Both the position numbers and the translations under genes were made by a program. The notes below the pieces were generated by a model. That model saw only the letters and a list, made by a program, of their open reading frames with translations, had not been told where the DNA came from and did no database searches. Of a stretch of DNA of 64,000 bases, positions 32,749 through 44,050 are shown in pieces. Every line of letters begins with the position of its first letter. Position 1 is the stretch's first letter. Source of the DNA: Gliomastix tumulicola (taxonomy: Eukaryota; Ascomycota; Sordariomycetes; Hypocreales; Bionectriaceae); assembly GCA_001599755.1 (NCBI GenBank), contig BCHX01000001.1, forward strand, positions 7,192,001-7,256,000, given 5' to 3'.

Positions 32749-33816
32749 CTAGTTCCCAACGACTATCGGAGAGACTCCCACTTTCCGCGCCTCCTCGTTG
32801 AGCGCGTCGATCTCGGCCTGCACCAGCGCGATCCCGACCTTCTCCCTCTCCTTCTGCGCCAGCTGCTCCAGCTCGCCCGGGAAGTAGATCCGCTCGACCC
32901 CGGCGGCCTTCTCCGAGCCGACGACCCGGTCGTAGAGGAACTGCATGCGATCCCGGAACTCGTCGAGACTCATGAAGAGGTCGGGCTTGATGGCGACGAG
33001 GAAATGGCCGACATCTGCCGCCTTGGACGGGTCGTACGGACCGGTGACCTGTCCTGCGAAGGCAGACCCTGAGAGCACGCCCGAGAAGACGTCCATCATG
33101 ATGGACAGACCAGATCCCTTGGGCCCTCCCATCGGCAGCATGACACCGCCCAGAGCCGCCTCAGGATCGTCTGTCGGTCGCCCCTCAGCATCCAGCGCCC
33201 AGTCGAGGGGGATCTTCTCGCCCCTCCGCTTCGCCTTGTAGATCTTGCCCCTCGCCGCGACCGACGGCGCCATATCGAGGATGAAATCCGAACCCTCCCT
33301 TCCGGGGGCACCGCACGCAATCGGCGACACGCCCATCAGCTTGCTCTTGCCTCCCCACGCCGGCAGCGCAGGGCTCGAGTTGGTGAAGACGAGGCTCATC
33401 ATGCCCGCGTCGATGGCCTGCTGCACGAGCCACGCGCTCATGCCGAAGTGGTTGGAGCGCTTGACGCTCGCCATGCCGATGCCGTACACCTTGGCCGACT
33501 CGATGGCCAGCTCCATGCCCTTGCGTGCAGCCACAAATCCAAACCCGTTGTGGCCGTCGACCTGTGCGGCTGCGGGCGTCACCTGGTTGATGGTCGGCTC
33601 GGCGGCCGGGTCGAGGACGCCTTGGCGGATGCGCTCGACGTAGGAAGGGATGCGGTTCATGCCGTGCGTGTCGACACCGCGCAGATCGGCGGCGACGAGA
33701 CACGCTGCCGTGGTTGTCGCGTTGGCCGAGGAGAGGCCGTTCGCCTCGAGGACGTCGTGCACGAAGCGTCGCGCCTCGGCGGGCGAGACGTAGAATCGAG
33801 CCTGCTCTGATGCCAT
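32749..33816 (-). CDS. Malate/L-lactate dehydrogenase-family oxidoreductase (Ldh_2)
   Basis: NAD(P)-dependent dehydrogenase of the Ldh_2 family (related to YlbC/AllD/YbiC: malate, L-lactate, ureidoglycolate and sugar-acid dehydrogenases), distinct from classical Rossmann LDH. 355 residues from the ATG at 33816, which starts MASEQARFYVS at the family's usual position; an upstream in-frame ATG at 33867 adds 17 residues. Motifs: ADLRGVDTHGMNRIPSY near residues 45-60 with the catalytic His, VKRSNHFGMSAW near 122, and GGPKGSGLSIMMDV near 240. It is divergent from the adjacent Zn2Cys6 regulator gene, with a 330-bp shared promoter, which suggests it is that regulator's target. Substrate not determined. 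Confidence 0.92.
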   Translation of the reverse strand: MASEQARFYVSPAEARRFVHDVLEANGLSSANATTTAACLVAADLRGVDTHGMNRIPSYVERIRQGVLDPAAEPTINQVTPAAAQVDGHNGFGFVAARKGMELAIESAKVYGIGMASVKRSNHFGMSAWLVQQAIDAGMMSLVFTNSSPALPAWGGKSKLMGVSPIACGAPGREGSDFILDMAPSVAARGKIYKAKRRGEKIPLDWALDAEGRPTDDPEAALGGVMLPMGGPKGSGLSIMMDVFSGVLSGSAFAGQVTGPYDPSKAADVGHFLVAIKPDLFMSLDEFRDRMQFLYDRVVGSEKAAGVERIYFPGELEQLAQKEREKVGIALVQAEIDALNEEARKVGVSPIVVGN

Positions 33817-34145
33817 GATGGTCGATATGAGGTGTCTCGAGCTCGATAATACAGATACAGCGTGCAATCAGCTCAGACTGCCCGGATTTACGGTTACGCT
33901 GCACAGCTCCTTAAGAAGTGCCGGGCATCCAGCTTAGCCCTGAATCATAAATACGACAGAGGGCATTAGCTTGACTCGGGCGCGGGAAAATCCCGTCGGC
34001 GTTTCCCCGCTCTCGAGACGCTTCCCTCGAGGCTTCTTCATCCCGCGCATCCCATTCTCTTATCCATTATTACCCAAGAAACCTGCACAAGCCCAGCCCC
34101 CTCCACCCCTCTTCCATAAGACCGAGAGCAGAAACTACTACGGAG
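33817..34145. promoter_or_regulatory. Shared promoter, Ldh_2-type dehydrogenase / Zn2Cys6 regulator
   Basis: About 330 bp between divergent start codons. Short enough for one set of regulator sites to serve both genes. Confidence 0.5.
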
Positions 34146-36473
34146 ATGCCCCCAAAGGAGCCCACATCCAGCACGCCGCGCAGGGAGCGGCAGCGGACCG
34201 CGAGCCGGAAGAACCCCCGAGCTCGGCTGGCGTGTCTGCGCTGCCAGAGACGCAAGATCCGAGTGAGTTGTGTCGCCTGTCCTCCGATGCGCCGAGACGG
34301 TGATCCGAGGAGACTGGACTCCATCTGACAACTGCCAGTGCGACGGAGAGCTACCGTCGTGCCAGAACTGCAGGACGGCCGGGGTCGACTGCGCCGACGG
34401 CGAGAGCTCGCGGCTGAAGAGCCTGCCCCGAGCGTGAGTTGCCTGTCGACACAGAGCCAAGACTACTGTGTGCTGACTGTCCGCAGATACATCGTCTCGC
34501 TGAAGGAACGGATTCATTGGCTGGAGTCCATCGTCAGGGAGAGATGTCCTGACGTCGACCTCGATCATGGCCCGCCGCTGCTGCAGGACGACTCCTTGCA
34601 CCACTCCGAGCCCGACATGGAGGTTGGGCTGCACACGCCCGTGACCTTCAACGACGCCAACAACTCGCCCGACCACCCTCTCTCCACTGATACATCTATT
34701 GCTGTTCCATCAACAAATACCAGTCGACTTCGCCCCGTGCTCGGCGGGAGCAACGCCCTATCCCACGAGATCGGTCTTGTGTCGTTGGGCGCCAGTCAGG
34801 ATCCGCGGTACATCGGCCCTTCGAGCGGGTACTTCCTCGCACGCGTCATGCTCACGAAGCAGCCCGACGAGATACAGAGGAGCAGAGAGTCGTCATTCCC
34901 GTGCGACCTTGTCGAGGCTGTGCAGGGGCCGCTGCCTCTGCCGGAGCGACGCCTTGCTGACCAGCTGTGTGGTGCTTACTTTGACGTCGTCCACTTCCAG
35001 TATCCTATACTCCATCGACCGACCTTCACCAAGATGCTCGACCAGGCCTACCAGTCACAGTATGCCACGGATCCGGTCGTCGGCTTCCAAGTCAACATGG
35101 TCCTCGCCATTGGCTCTGCCATCGCCTCAAGTCGAACCCGCGCTCGACTCCCCGCTGAATCCTACTGCTTGTCTGCGTTGGTCCACTTCCACAAGCTGAA
35201 TATCGAGAACTCCCTCCAAGGGTTACAATGTCTGCTGCTTCTGCTCATCTTTGCGATGCACAGTCCCTGCGTGCGGCTCAACGTGTGGTACCTCAACTAC
35301 CAGTGCATTGCCGCCCTGCTGGACCTGGGACTGCAGAGAGATATGCGGACAGGGTCATCGGGGTGGTCACTGCTCGAGCAGGAGATGAGGACGCGGGTGT
35401 TCTGGGTGGTGTTTATGCTGGACAGGATGATTGCGACCATGATGGGCAGGCCGATTGGTCTGCGCGACGAGGGGTGTGAGCTGAGGGTACGTCTTTCTCT
35501 CTTGATGTTCTATGCTTCTGCTAACAAATGCCAGCTCCCCCAAGTCATCGACGAAGACTCTCTAACCGTTGTCGACCCCGGCCTCCCCAACACCTCGTCG
35601 TCGCCCCCTGCCTACTCAATCCATCTCTTCCGCCTCGCCAAGCTCAACTCCGAGATCAAATACGTCGCCAACAGCATCAATCGCGAAACACCGCACTACG
35701 CCTATCCGTCCATCATTGATATTCATGACTGGCAACGGGGCATGCTCCAGCAGCTGGACCGGTGGACCGCTGAGATCCCGACTGTGCAAGAAACCACGGC
35801 GAAATCACACCACATGATGCTGCTATGCCGCCTCCGCGGTCAAAGCATCCGCATGCTCCTTCTACGTCCTAGTCCTGCGATCCCCAAGCCCAGTCCGGAA
35901 GTGCTCGGTGCCTGCTATGACAGCGCGAGGGAGAGCATACACATCTTCGACGAGCTATACAGGAAAGATCTACTCGTGCACAGCTGGACGACGTTCCACT
36001 CGCTTGTGCTCAGCACGCTGACCATGCTCTACTGTCTGAAGGCGGCGCCGGATCCGCGGACGGGCGTGGACTCTGTCATGGCGGATCTGAGTATGGGCTT
36101 GAGCGTGCTGAGCGCGATTGGAGAGCACTGGTCTGGCGCGAAGAGATGCCGGGATATCCTCGACGATCTAGGCCGCACTACAGTCAGGTGGATGATAGAG
36201 ACTCGCTCAGGACAGTCTGGCACCATGACCAGCGGCACAGATACCCCGACATCTACCAACAGGATGCAGCCTCAGATGACCGCCGTGAGCGGCATGCCAC
36301 AAGAAGTTATGGGTTCTGTGGGAATGCTGGACGCTGTCAATCCGTTCGACGACCTGTTGACGAGCGGCGAGACGTTCACGGAGTACTTTGAGCCGAGCGA
36401 GTTTGTCGACATGGACATGGTGATGAGGGATCTGTTCCAGGACTTTATACCGACCGGATCGCAGTTTACGTAG
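34146..36473 (+). CDS. Zn2Cys6 transcription factor with fungal-specific middle domain
   Basis: Nuclear regulator. Exons 34146-34262, 34339-34433, 34487-35486 and 35535-36473 give 716 residues. The binuclear zinc cluster has cysteines at 30, 33, 40, 47, 50 and 57 (CX2CX6CX6CX2CX6C); the first intron falls exactly before the third cysteine. A coiled-coil-like linker (IVSLKERIHWLESIV, residues 73-88) follows for dimerisation. The fungal_trans domain extends from about 260 (YPILHRPTFTKML) to 500. The acidic C-terminus (FVDMDMVMRDLFQDF) could be an activation domain. The missed-intron version of this gene would lose the zinc cluster. It is likely to control the divergent dehydrogenase gene. Confidence 0.93.
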
Positions 36474-36966
36474 GGCGTTCTGTGGCTGTATAATTGTCTG
36501 TGTTCAAAAAGGTCTCTGGGCAACGTAATGCGAGTTAAAGCTAGAGTGATGATCTCTTTACGTCAGCAACTGATATTTAATCTCAGGGCCACCCTAGGCC
36601 ACTTATTTGTCCCTATTCTTAGCTAATATTTGAGCATGGAGGCAGCCTGGTCGTTGATCTTGATGCTCTTTAGACACAATTCGGGACTGGAATACCGAGG
36701 CACGAGACCCTGAAAGCGTACCGCGCTCGCCAAAGGTCCTAACAAACCAACCAGCAACAAAACGCCTTCACTGGCATGTGCAGAGCCACTGACCTACTCG
36801 GCGCCTCATGCTGACCAGATGCAAGGCGGGTGGAGATCTGGTCGCCTTGCATAATGTTGTCAGTATTTCCCCTCACCTTCATGATTCTTCATGTTTTCCC
36901 CTCCTTCAATCACAAACGCCATCAACTCCTGCCAGACCACCATCCACGCGCAAACTCTTCCTGGCC
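36474..36966. other. Intergenic, regulator to NLR gene
   Basis: 493 bp, no gene supported. Contains the 3' region of the regulator and the promoter of the NLR gene. Confidence 0.5.
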
Positions 36967-39900
36967 ATGGCGGACGGGCAGTCGCATCGTCATCGACTGA
37001 AGAGATGGGGGGAGGATTTGCTGAAGCGCCGGGAGCAAATCGCGTCCTCGAGCGCCGCCACTGGTTCCCCATCGGACCCTTCGTTGGCAAGCCCCGATGC
37101 GCATCCTCACAGGCGCAAGCCATTGCAACTACCCACGCTTCGCGTAACAATCCGTCCTCCTCCTCAAGGCCTGATGCACCAACTCGCTCCGCAAGCACCG
37201 AAGCCCGTAGCCCAGGCACACCTCAGCCACAGACAACCATTGCGCAAGAGCTATGGGACGAGGCAATTGCGCGTATTCAATCATCTAAGGAACACCAGGC
37301 CGTCTTCTCCGCCATCATCGGCCAGCTCATGCCAGCCATTCGTCAAGATACAGCCGCTTATTCTCAAACCGTTCCAATTCTAGTAAAAGATATTGCAGAC
37401 AATCTGGCGGCAAAAAATAATCAGCAGGCCCGAAGTAAGCAACGATGGATCTTTGATCATACGATCGACCTGCTAAACAAGTTCATGACTGTGGGCGACG
37501 TTGCCGTCAACTTTGACCCTGTACACGCTGCGCTCCCGTGGGCTGCGGTCAGGTTTGTTCTGTTGGTATGTATCCATGCCGATATATTCCTATGCTTCAT
37601 GAAAATGTCCCCAACTAACGGCGCTCCAGAATGTGACGGCCGGGATAGAGCTCGACAACAAGACTTTGGAGGGCCTCACCACTATCACGTCGCTATTCGC
37701 GCGTGTTGCGGCCTCTACCAAAGCCTCTACCTCTCCCCGGACGTCGACACTACTCCTGCAACGGGGGAGGTTCAAACTGCGCTCAAGAGAGCTGCGAGCG
37801 ATGTTTACTTTCACTCGCTAGTGCTCTTGGGTTATCTCGTTCGAGTCGGACGCAAATCTCAGGCATCTCGAGTTATTGGGGCCGCTTTCAGTGCGAATGT
37901 TCTGGATGAGCACCTGAGGTCTCTGAAGGACAGCGAGAAGGCCCTGCTGCAACTTGGAGATGATCTTGACAAGATTGTAGTTGCGCAGCTTGGCTCGGTC
38001 CAACAACGAGGCCTCGGCTTGCTCAAAGACATGACGGCGCTGCAGACGAAGCTGGAGAACTTCTTGTGAGTCACATCTGAGACTTGACGTATTCACCCTC
38101 GCTGACAACCCATCAGCGACATCATGTACGAAGACAGATTACACGCACTGCTCAAACCCGTCGAGACAGCAGCGTACGATCACGTCAATAGCCAAATCGT
38201 CACATGCCACAAGGATACTCGCGTCGAGCTCCTGCAAAAGATCTATGACTGGGCTCACGCGGACAACGGACAGCCCATATTCTGGCTAAGCGGCCTAGCA
38301 GGAACCGGAAAGTCGACAATCTCCCGCACGATAGCGCAACGGCTGGATGGCGAATGCCTCGGCGGCAGTTTCTTCTTCAAAAGAGGCGGCGGTGACCGCG
38401 GCAACGCCCGCCGATTCTTCCCCTCTCTAGCATACCAAATTGCCCGCATAGTGCCATGGTGGTATCAGCGGCTTCTTGAGATATTATCAGCCGAGCCTGG
38501 AATCATCACCAAAGACATCCGGAAGCAATTCGAGACTTTGATTCAGGGGCCTCTAGCTGAGGAGGAGGAGAACATTCAGGATGGAACATCATCAACAGGC
38601 CTGGTCATTGTCATTGATGCTCTCGACGAGTGTGAGCCGTCTGAGGTCAAGGTTTTCGTCAAACTACTCCTATCGACGAAACTCCGTTGTTTTATCACCA
38701 CGCGGCCCGAGTACAACGCTAGATCCTTCTTCACAAGTGCACAGGACTCTCATCAGCTAGTCGTTCTTCATCATGTTGATCAAACAAGACACGACATCCA
38801 AGTCTACATAGCGTCTCGCATGGCGCAACTCAGGGTCGACTACAATAACGAGCACCTTGACGACGAGGGCATCGCTCTGGGAGACAGTTGGCCGGGAGAT
38901 GGCGCTCTACACAGCCTTACTGAGCTTGCTCTGCCTCTATTCATCTCTGCCGCAACGATATGCCGAATGATCGAAGATCCGGACTGGATTATCAGCCCTG
39001 ATGAGAGAATCCAAGATGTTGTGAGGACCAAATACAGGGGGCAAGACACAGCTGACGGAATCTACAATCAGGTTCTGATGAAGCTGAACATCCGAGGAGA
39101 AGCCGGCCGGAGGTTTCGAGACGTGGTCGGGTCAGTTGTGTTGCTCTTCGACTCGCTCGACTCCAAATCGCTGTCGAGCCTTCTGCAGATTGATAAGCGG
39201 TCTGTCGACACTTGCCTTGATCCTCTCCACTCTGTCCTAGATATCGCCAGCCCATCGGCACCCATCAAGTTGTTCCACTTATCGTTCCGGGAATTTCTCC
39301 TCGGCACGGAGCCGCCGGTTGAATACCGAGTCGACGAGAAGCTCACACATGTACGCCTAGCCAAGTCTTGCTGCCAGGTCCTTCTCAAAGAACTGCGAAA
39401 AGACATGTGTGAAATTAGGTCGCCGGGCAAAAGTCGCACGGAAATCGACGATGAGCTGATCCAGGACAAGCTATCGCCACAGCTACGATACGCGGCTTTG
39501 TACTGGGTTGGACATTTGGCATCTAGCGGTCTCTTGATGGAGAACGGTGATGAATTCCATGAGTTTATGAGAAGCAAGTTCCTCATGTGGCTTGAAGCGC
39601 TGAGCCTCCTGGATAGGCTGTCCAGAGGCATTGGACTGATCGACCAGTTGCTCACAGTCGTCAAAGTAGGTCAAGCACATTTCTTTTTTTTTTTTTTTTT
39701 TTCCTCTAACGAGACTGATTTTGGAGACAGCCAACATCAGGGCAAGATGTACTCGATTTCCTCCGAGATACTCGCCGGACTCTGCTGTATTTCGGTTCGG
39801 CAATTCAACAGGCGCCTCTACAAGTCTATCATGCTACACATGTCTTCTTACCGACCAGAAGTCTCGTTCGAAAGTCATTTGCTGAAGCGGATCTTACAGA

Positions 39901-41767
39901 GTGGAGGCCGACGTTGCAATGCGTCGACGAAGATTGGACTCCGAACCTTCGAACACTCGAATCCCCCGGTCCTCAACCCGTTCTCTGTGTGGCCTTTTCC
40001 GGAGATGGAAAAATCGCCTCGGGTATGAGGGATGGATTGGTTCACGTTTGGGACGTGACTTCAGGCGATGGACTGTACACCACCACGGTGCCTGGCGCAG
40101 TCATTTCAGCGATAGCATTTACAACCAAGGCCCAATTCGCTACTGCCTCGAGATACCGGGGCCATTCTTGCAAGATCCAACTTTGGGATCTAGATGACGC
40201 ATCGTTTTCTCGGACTCTGACCTCCATTCCCACGATTCAAACGAGGTTCGGTGATTATCTCGGATTTTCAGAAAGGGACAATCACCTCTCATTCTTAGTG
40301 GATCAAGCTCGAGTTTGCAGCTACGACACAATAACGGGCCACTGCGTGCAAGAATACCACTTCCCAGGTGGTGTCAGTGCTGCAGCGGCACTATCAAGCA
40401 AAGGCTCGTGGCTTGCGGTAGGGCAGGGCTCGACAGTGGCTCTAAGTCGATGGAATGGCTCACTCAGCCTTCCTTCACAGCAAATTGAATGTCCGGAGTC
40501 TGGCACAGTGCTTGATCTTGCGTTTGCCACTGATGAAAGTCTGCTAGGCATAGGGCTTATAAGCTCGGTTGCCATTTGGGACGTCGAGTCTGCCAGTTTT
40601 GTTCGGAAAATCCACTTTCCGCGGGATGAAGAGAGAATTGGCAACCTAGCGCTCTCACACGACCACTTGGCTATAACTGTCGGTGGTACATTGCGTCTCT
40701 GGGATCTCCATACGGGCGAACAGTCGTCGCATATCGCGCGCGCTCACAGAAGCACCATTCTCTCACTGGTGTTCTCACCAAACAACGAGGTTCTCGCATC
40801 AGGATCACAGGACTTCTCCGTCAAAACCTGGGATCCTCGCATCTCATATCCGGAAAATGGCACGCCAAAGCATGGCCCCTGTCGGATCCTGCAGCTTCTA
40901 GGCCGTGGCTCCGACCTTGTTGCGGCAGCGTTCGGGCAAGGCGCTCAGGTTTGGGATGTTAACTCAGGAGCCACAGTTCAAACAATTTTTCGCTGTGACT
41001 GCTTAGCTGCAGTAGAAGGGATGTCAATCCTAGGACAAGGGTTTGGATGGACAATTCTCATATGGAACACCGACGACTGGTCCGTCAGAACACGTATCAC
41101 ACTCTACTTGGGGGCGGCCATAAACTTGGGGTTTTCTGCTGATGGGGGAAGCTGCATATCTCTCGCCTCGGGGTTTTCGCGGTCGCGCGAGACAGTGGTA
41201 CAGGTTTGGGATACAGACTCGGGTAACTGCGAATGGACTCTCAGATGTCGTAAACGGCATCCTTTCAGCGCGGCAGTGTCTACTTTGAAATCGCGGCGAC
41301 TTGTCGCGTTAGGCTATGGTTGGGGAGAAAATGGCACCATTGTGCTGTATGACATGGCAATAATTACACCGAAGGCAACGTTCAGCATCGGCTACGCAGG
41401 TTTATTGATCTTCTTGCATGACGGAGATCATTTACTAGCGGGGTCAGGGAATGGTGGATGTCAAGTCATCGAAACAGCCACAGGGAGCATCATCTGGGCT
41501 CTCGAGCCGTCACCAGGCTCCCCCAAAGATTTGGCACAGAGCGCGATCGCGGAGTTTAATATTTGGTATAGTCAGGACAACGCCAGACCTACAGGACGCC
41601 GCCTCCGCCTGTCCACGGACGGAAGATGGATCATGAGCGGCGAGGAGAAGCTGCTTTGGATACCCCTCGAGTATCGACCGATATACGCCTCTATTTCTGG
41701 CTCGACTGTGTCATTTGGCACACAAGGCGGCTCAGTTGCAATATTGAAGTATCGAGGAGATACCTGA
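36967..41767 (+). pseudogene. NLR: NWD N-terminal domain, NACHT, WD40 repeats; 2-nt frame disruption
   Basis: STAND protein. Exons 36967-37082, 37169-37565, 37630-38065, 38117-39665 and 39731-41767. The frame shifts inside exon 3 near 37703-37707, where a doubled GT (CGTGTTGC) sits; one GT too many accounts for it, and total length is then a multiple of three (about 1,510 codons). The N-terminal NWD-type domain includes TVGDVAVNFDPVHAALPWA. NACHT has Walker A GLAGTGKST near residue 376 and Walker B VIVIDALDECEP near 479. The C-terminal half holds eight or more WD-like blades (HVWDVTSG, AIWDVESA, RLWDLHTG, QVWDTDSG). Intron 4 contains T19. A HET gene follows 438 bp downstream. Either a recently inactivated allele, as is common for incompatibility genes, or a sequencing/assembly slip. 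Confidence 0.85.
39684..39702 (+). repeat. Poly-T run of 19 in an NLR intron
   Basis: T19 within the 65-nt intron 39666-39730 of the NACHT-WD40 gene, upstream of a CTAACGA branch site, the same arrangement as in the other NLR gene of the window. Confidence 0.95.
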
Positions 41768-42205
41768 TTCCGGCTTCAGCTGCAGTCATGATGGTGGGAC
41801 GGAGGATGGTATGCTCAGCATTTTTGGGGTGCAAAGGGGACATATAAACTTAAGGCTCTTAACATTTTTGGCGTGGTCAATTAGAATATGCGATTATTTC
41901 CCCTTTGTTAGTAACCCGCTTGGCTTCCTCCTCGTTGGTGATCATGGGCTTACCAGTTCAGAAGCTTCATTGGTCGGGACAGATCAATTCGAAGCAGCCA
42001 ATATACATCCCATGTAGCAATCCGCAGCCATGCCACTGTAATCCAGGGTAGTCAGCTTGGCAAGGCAGCTATCACATGCTGCGCCTCACGTAAGGCGATC
42101 ATTCAAAAACCCCTCATTAGGCTAATAAGTCACCAATACAACTCCTTCTTGTCTGGCCATCCCAGCCCTACGAAACAAGTCCTGCATAGTCCCGTCCACC
42201 AAAAA
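41768..42205. other. Intergenic, NLR to HET gene
   Basis: 438 bp between two co-directional genes, somewhat AT-rich. No gene seen. Confidence 0.5.
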
Positions 42206-43999
42206 ATGCGGCTGCTCAGCACCTCCACGCGCCAGTTATCCGAGTTCCAAAGCGCAGATATACCGCCGTATGCTATTCTCAGCCACACGTGGGAGCAGGA
42301 GGAGGTGCTGTACGCAGACGTACAAAACAACCTTGCCACGAACAAGATAGGATATGCCAAGGTCTTGGGCTTTTGCGAGGAAGCAGCCGCAAAGGGCTTC
42401 AAATGGGCATGGGTCGACACGTGCTGCATCGACAAGACCAGCAGCGCGGAGCTGTCCGAGGCCATCAACTCCATGTATCAGTGGTACGCCAACGCAGACA
42501 TATGCATCGTGTATCTCCACGACTTCCACGGGGATGCGGGCAGCATCAAAGACAGCCGCTGGTTCACCAGGGGTTGGACGCTCCAAGAACTCATCGCCCC
42601 TCGGCACGCTGAATTCTACTCTGGCAAATGGGAGGAGATAGGCACGAAGCTGAGCCTCGCTCACACCCTCTCGAGCATCACGGGGATTCCCGCGGATGTG
42701 TTGCAGGGCGACCGGAGCCCGAGCACGTGCAGCGTAGCGCAGCGCATGTCGTGGGCCTCCGAGCGGAAAACGACCAGAGAGGAAGATACGGCCTACTGCT
42801 TGCTAGGGCTATTCGACGTCAACATGCCCCTGCTCTACGGCGAGGGGCCAAAGTCGTTCATCAGGCTCCAAGAGCAGATCTTGAGGCAAGAGGAAGACTA
42901 TACTATCTTCGCTTGGGCAGATCCTTTCTCTCTTCCGAAATCAACCTCTAGAGGCTTCTTGGCTTCCTCTCCGAACGTCTTCCCCAGGAAGTTCAATGGC
43001 AGTCGCCCTCACTTGGATTACTTGACTTCAGACACCTTCTCATCGCTATTAAAAGGTAGTCTTCAGGATACTGGCGAGAGCTGCTCTAGCCTGTACTCCT
43101 TTTGGAGGCTGGCTCCGGACCAAGTGACAATGCCTCGCTTGTCGAGCATCCCAAAACGATACGTCTCGCAGCAACCGCTCGACGTGACTGTAAGAGGCCT
43201 CCGCTTAACACTTCCGGTTCTCAAGACGGGGAACCAAAGCTTTCCCCTGCTGGCCTGGTTCTACTGCGAGATGTTTGGCCGCCTTCTCTGCATCCCCCTG
43301 GAAGAGACAACGGCCACAGGCACGTCGCGGTTCTTTCGCAGATCGCTCCCCCGTGCCCTGATCACCGTTGACAAGCGCATCCTGTCACACTTCACACCCG
43401 AGGAGCTCTTTTTATCCGCTTCTACAGGCGCAGTCGCTTCGACGTCCAAATATAGCAGAACGCCTCCAACGTCACTGTTTATCGACCCGGGCGTCAGCGC
43501 TGCCATCACACTTCTAGAGGTCCATCGCGCCAGGACTGAGCTGGGTGTTGGTGCCCCCGATCCCGACAACATGACGGTGAAAGCACTGCGAATCAACGAC
43601 GTGGCTGCGATGCAATGTCGCTTCCGCCCCAGCGACGCGTCGTTGCCGATTGATTACCATTTTCAAATATTCTGCGGCTTTGTAAGCGGACGCTCATGGT
43701 GTATTATCGAAGAGCGTGACAACCGCAATGTGGCAGCTATGCTCTCGCTACGAGGTGACGAGTTGAGGCGAGCCGGGCGCAACCTCTTTGGCACTTTCCC
43801 TGACCGAACAGCGAGAAGATCGTCCCGTCTGGTCACTTTCGTTCTGGCTGCCGCCGTGAGGAAGGAGAGAGACTCTGAGGGCGAGTACGTAACGCTGCAG
43901 TTCGGTGCGTGGCCTGAAGATAGGTGCCCCCTCTGGGTGAAATATTGTCTGCCTGAGGCCAGCCGCGAAGCGCAACCATCTTCTCGTGGCGGAGAATAG
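42206..43999 (+). CDS. HET-domain (heterokaryon incompatibility) protein
   Basis: Single exon, 597 residues from the ATG at 42206. The HET domain (residues 17-150) has the three classic blocks: YAILSHTW, WVDTCCIDKTSSAELSEAIN with YANADICIVYLHD, and WFTRGWTLQELIAP. The following DTAYCLLGLFDVNMPLLYGEG is the usual extension in filamentous ascomycete HET proteins. The C-terminal 350 residues are variable with no known domain. HET proteins trigger cell death upon fusion with a genetically different strain; the domain is a TIR-like fold. It sits just after an NLR gene on the same strand, compatible with a receptor-effector pair. Which partner it responds to cannot be read here. Confidence 0.93.
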   Translation: MRLLSTSTRQLSEFQSADIPPYAILSHTWEQEEVLYADVQNNLATNKIGYAKVLGFCEEAAAKGFKWAWVDTCCIDKTSSAELSEAINSMYQWYANADICIVYLHDFHGDAGSIKDSRWFTRGWTLQELIAPRHAEFYSGKWEEIGTKLSLAHTLSSITGIPADVLQGDRSPSTCSVAQRMSWASERKTTREEDTAYCLLGLFDVNMPLLYGEGPKSFIRLQEQILRQEEDYTIFAWADPFSLPKSTSRGFLASSPNVFPRKFNGSRPHLDYLTSDTFSSLLKGSLQDTGESCSSLYSFWRLAPDQVTMPRLSSIPKRYVSQQPLDVTVRGLRLTLPVLKTGNQSFPLLAWFYCEMFGRLLCIPLEETTATGTSRFFRRSLPRALITVDKRILSHFTPEELFLSASTGAVASTSKYSRTPPTSLFIDPGVSAAITLLEVHRARTELGVGAPDPDNMTVKALRINDVAAMQCRFRPSDASLPIDYHFQIFCGFVSGRSWCIIEERDNRNVAAMLSLRGDELRRAGRNLFGTFPDRTARRSSRLVTFVLAAAVRKERDSEGEYVTLQFGAWPEDRCPLWVKYCLPEASREAQPSSRGGE

Positions 44000-44050
44000 G
44001 GCCGGCGAAAATTGAGCTCTGTTTTATTTCGGGTTTTCCATATTGTAGTT

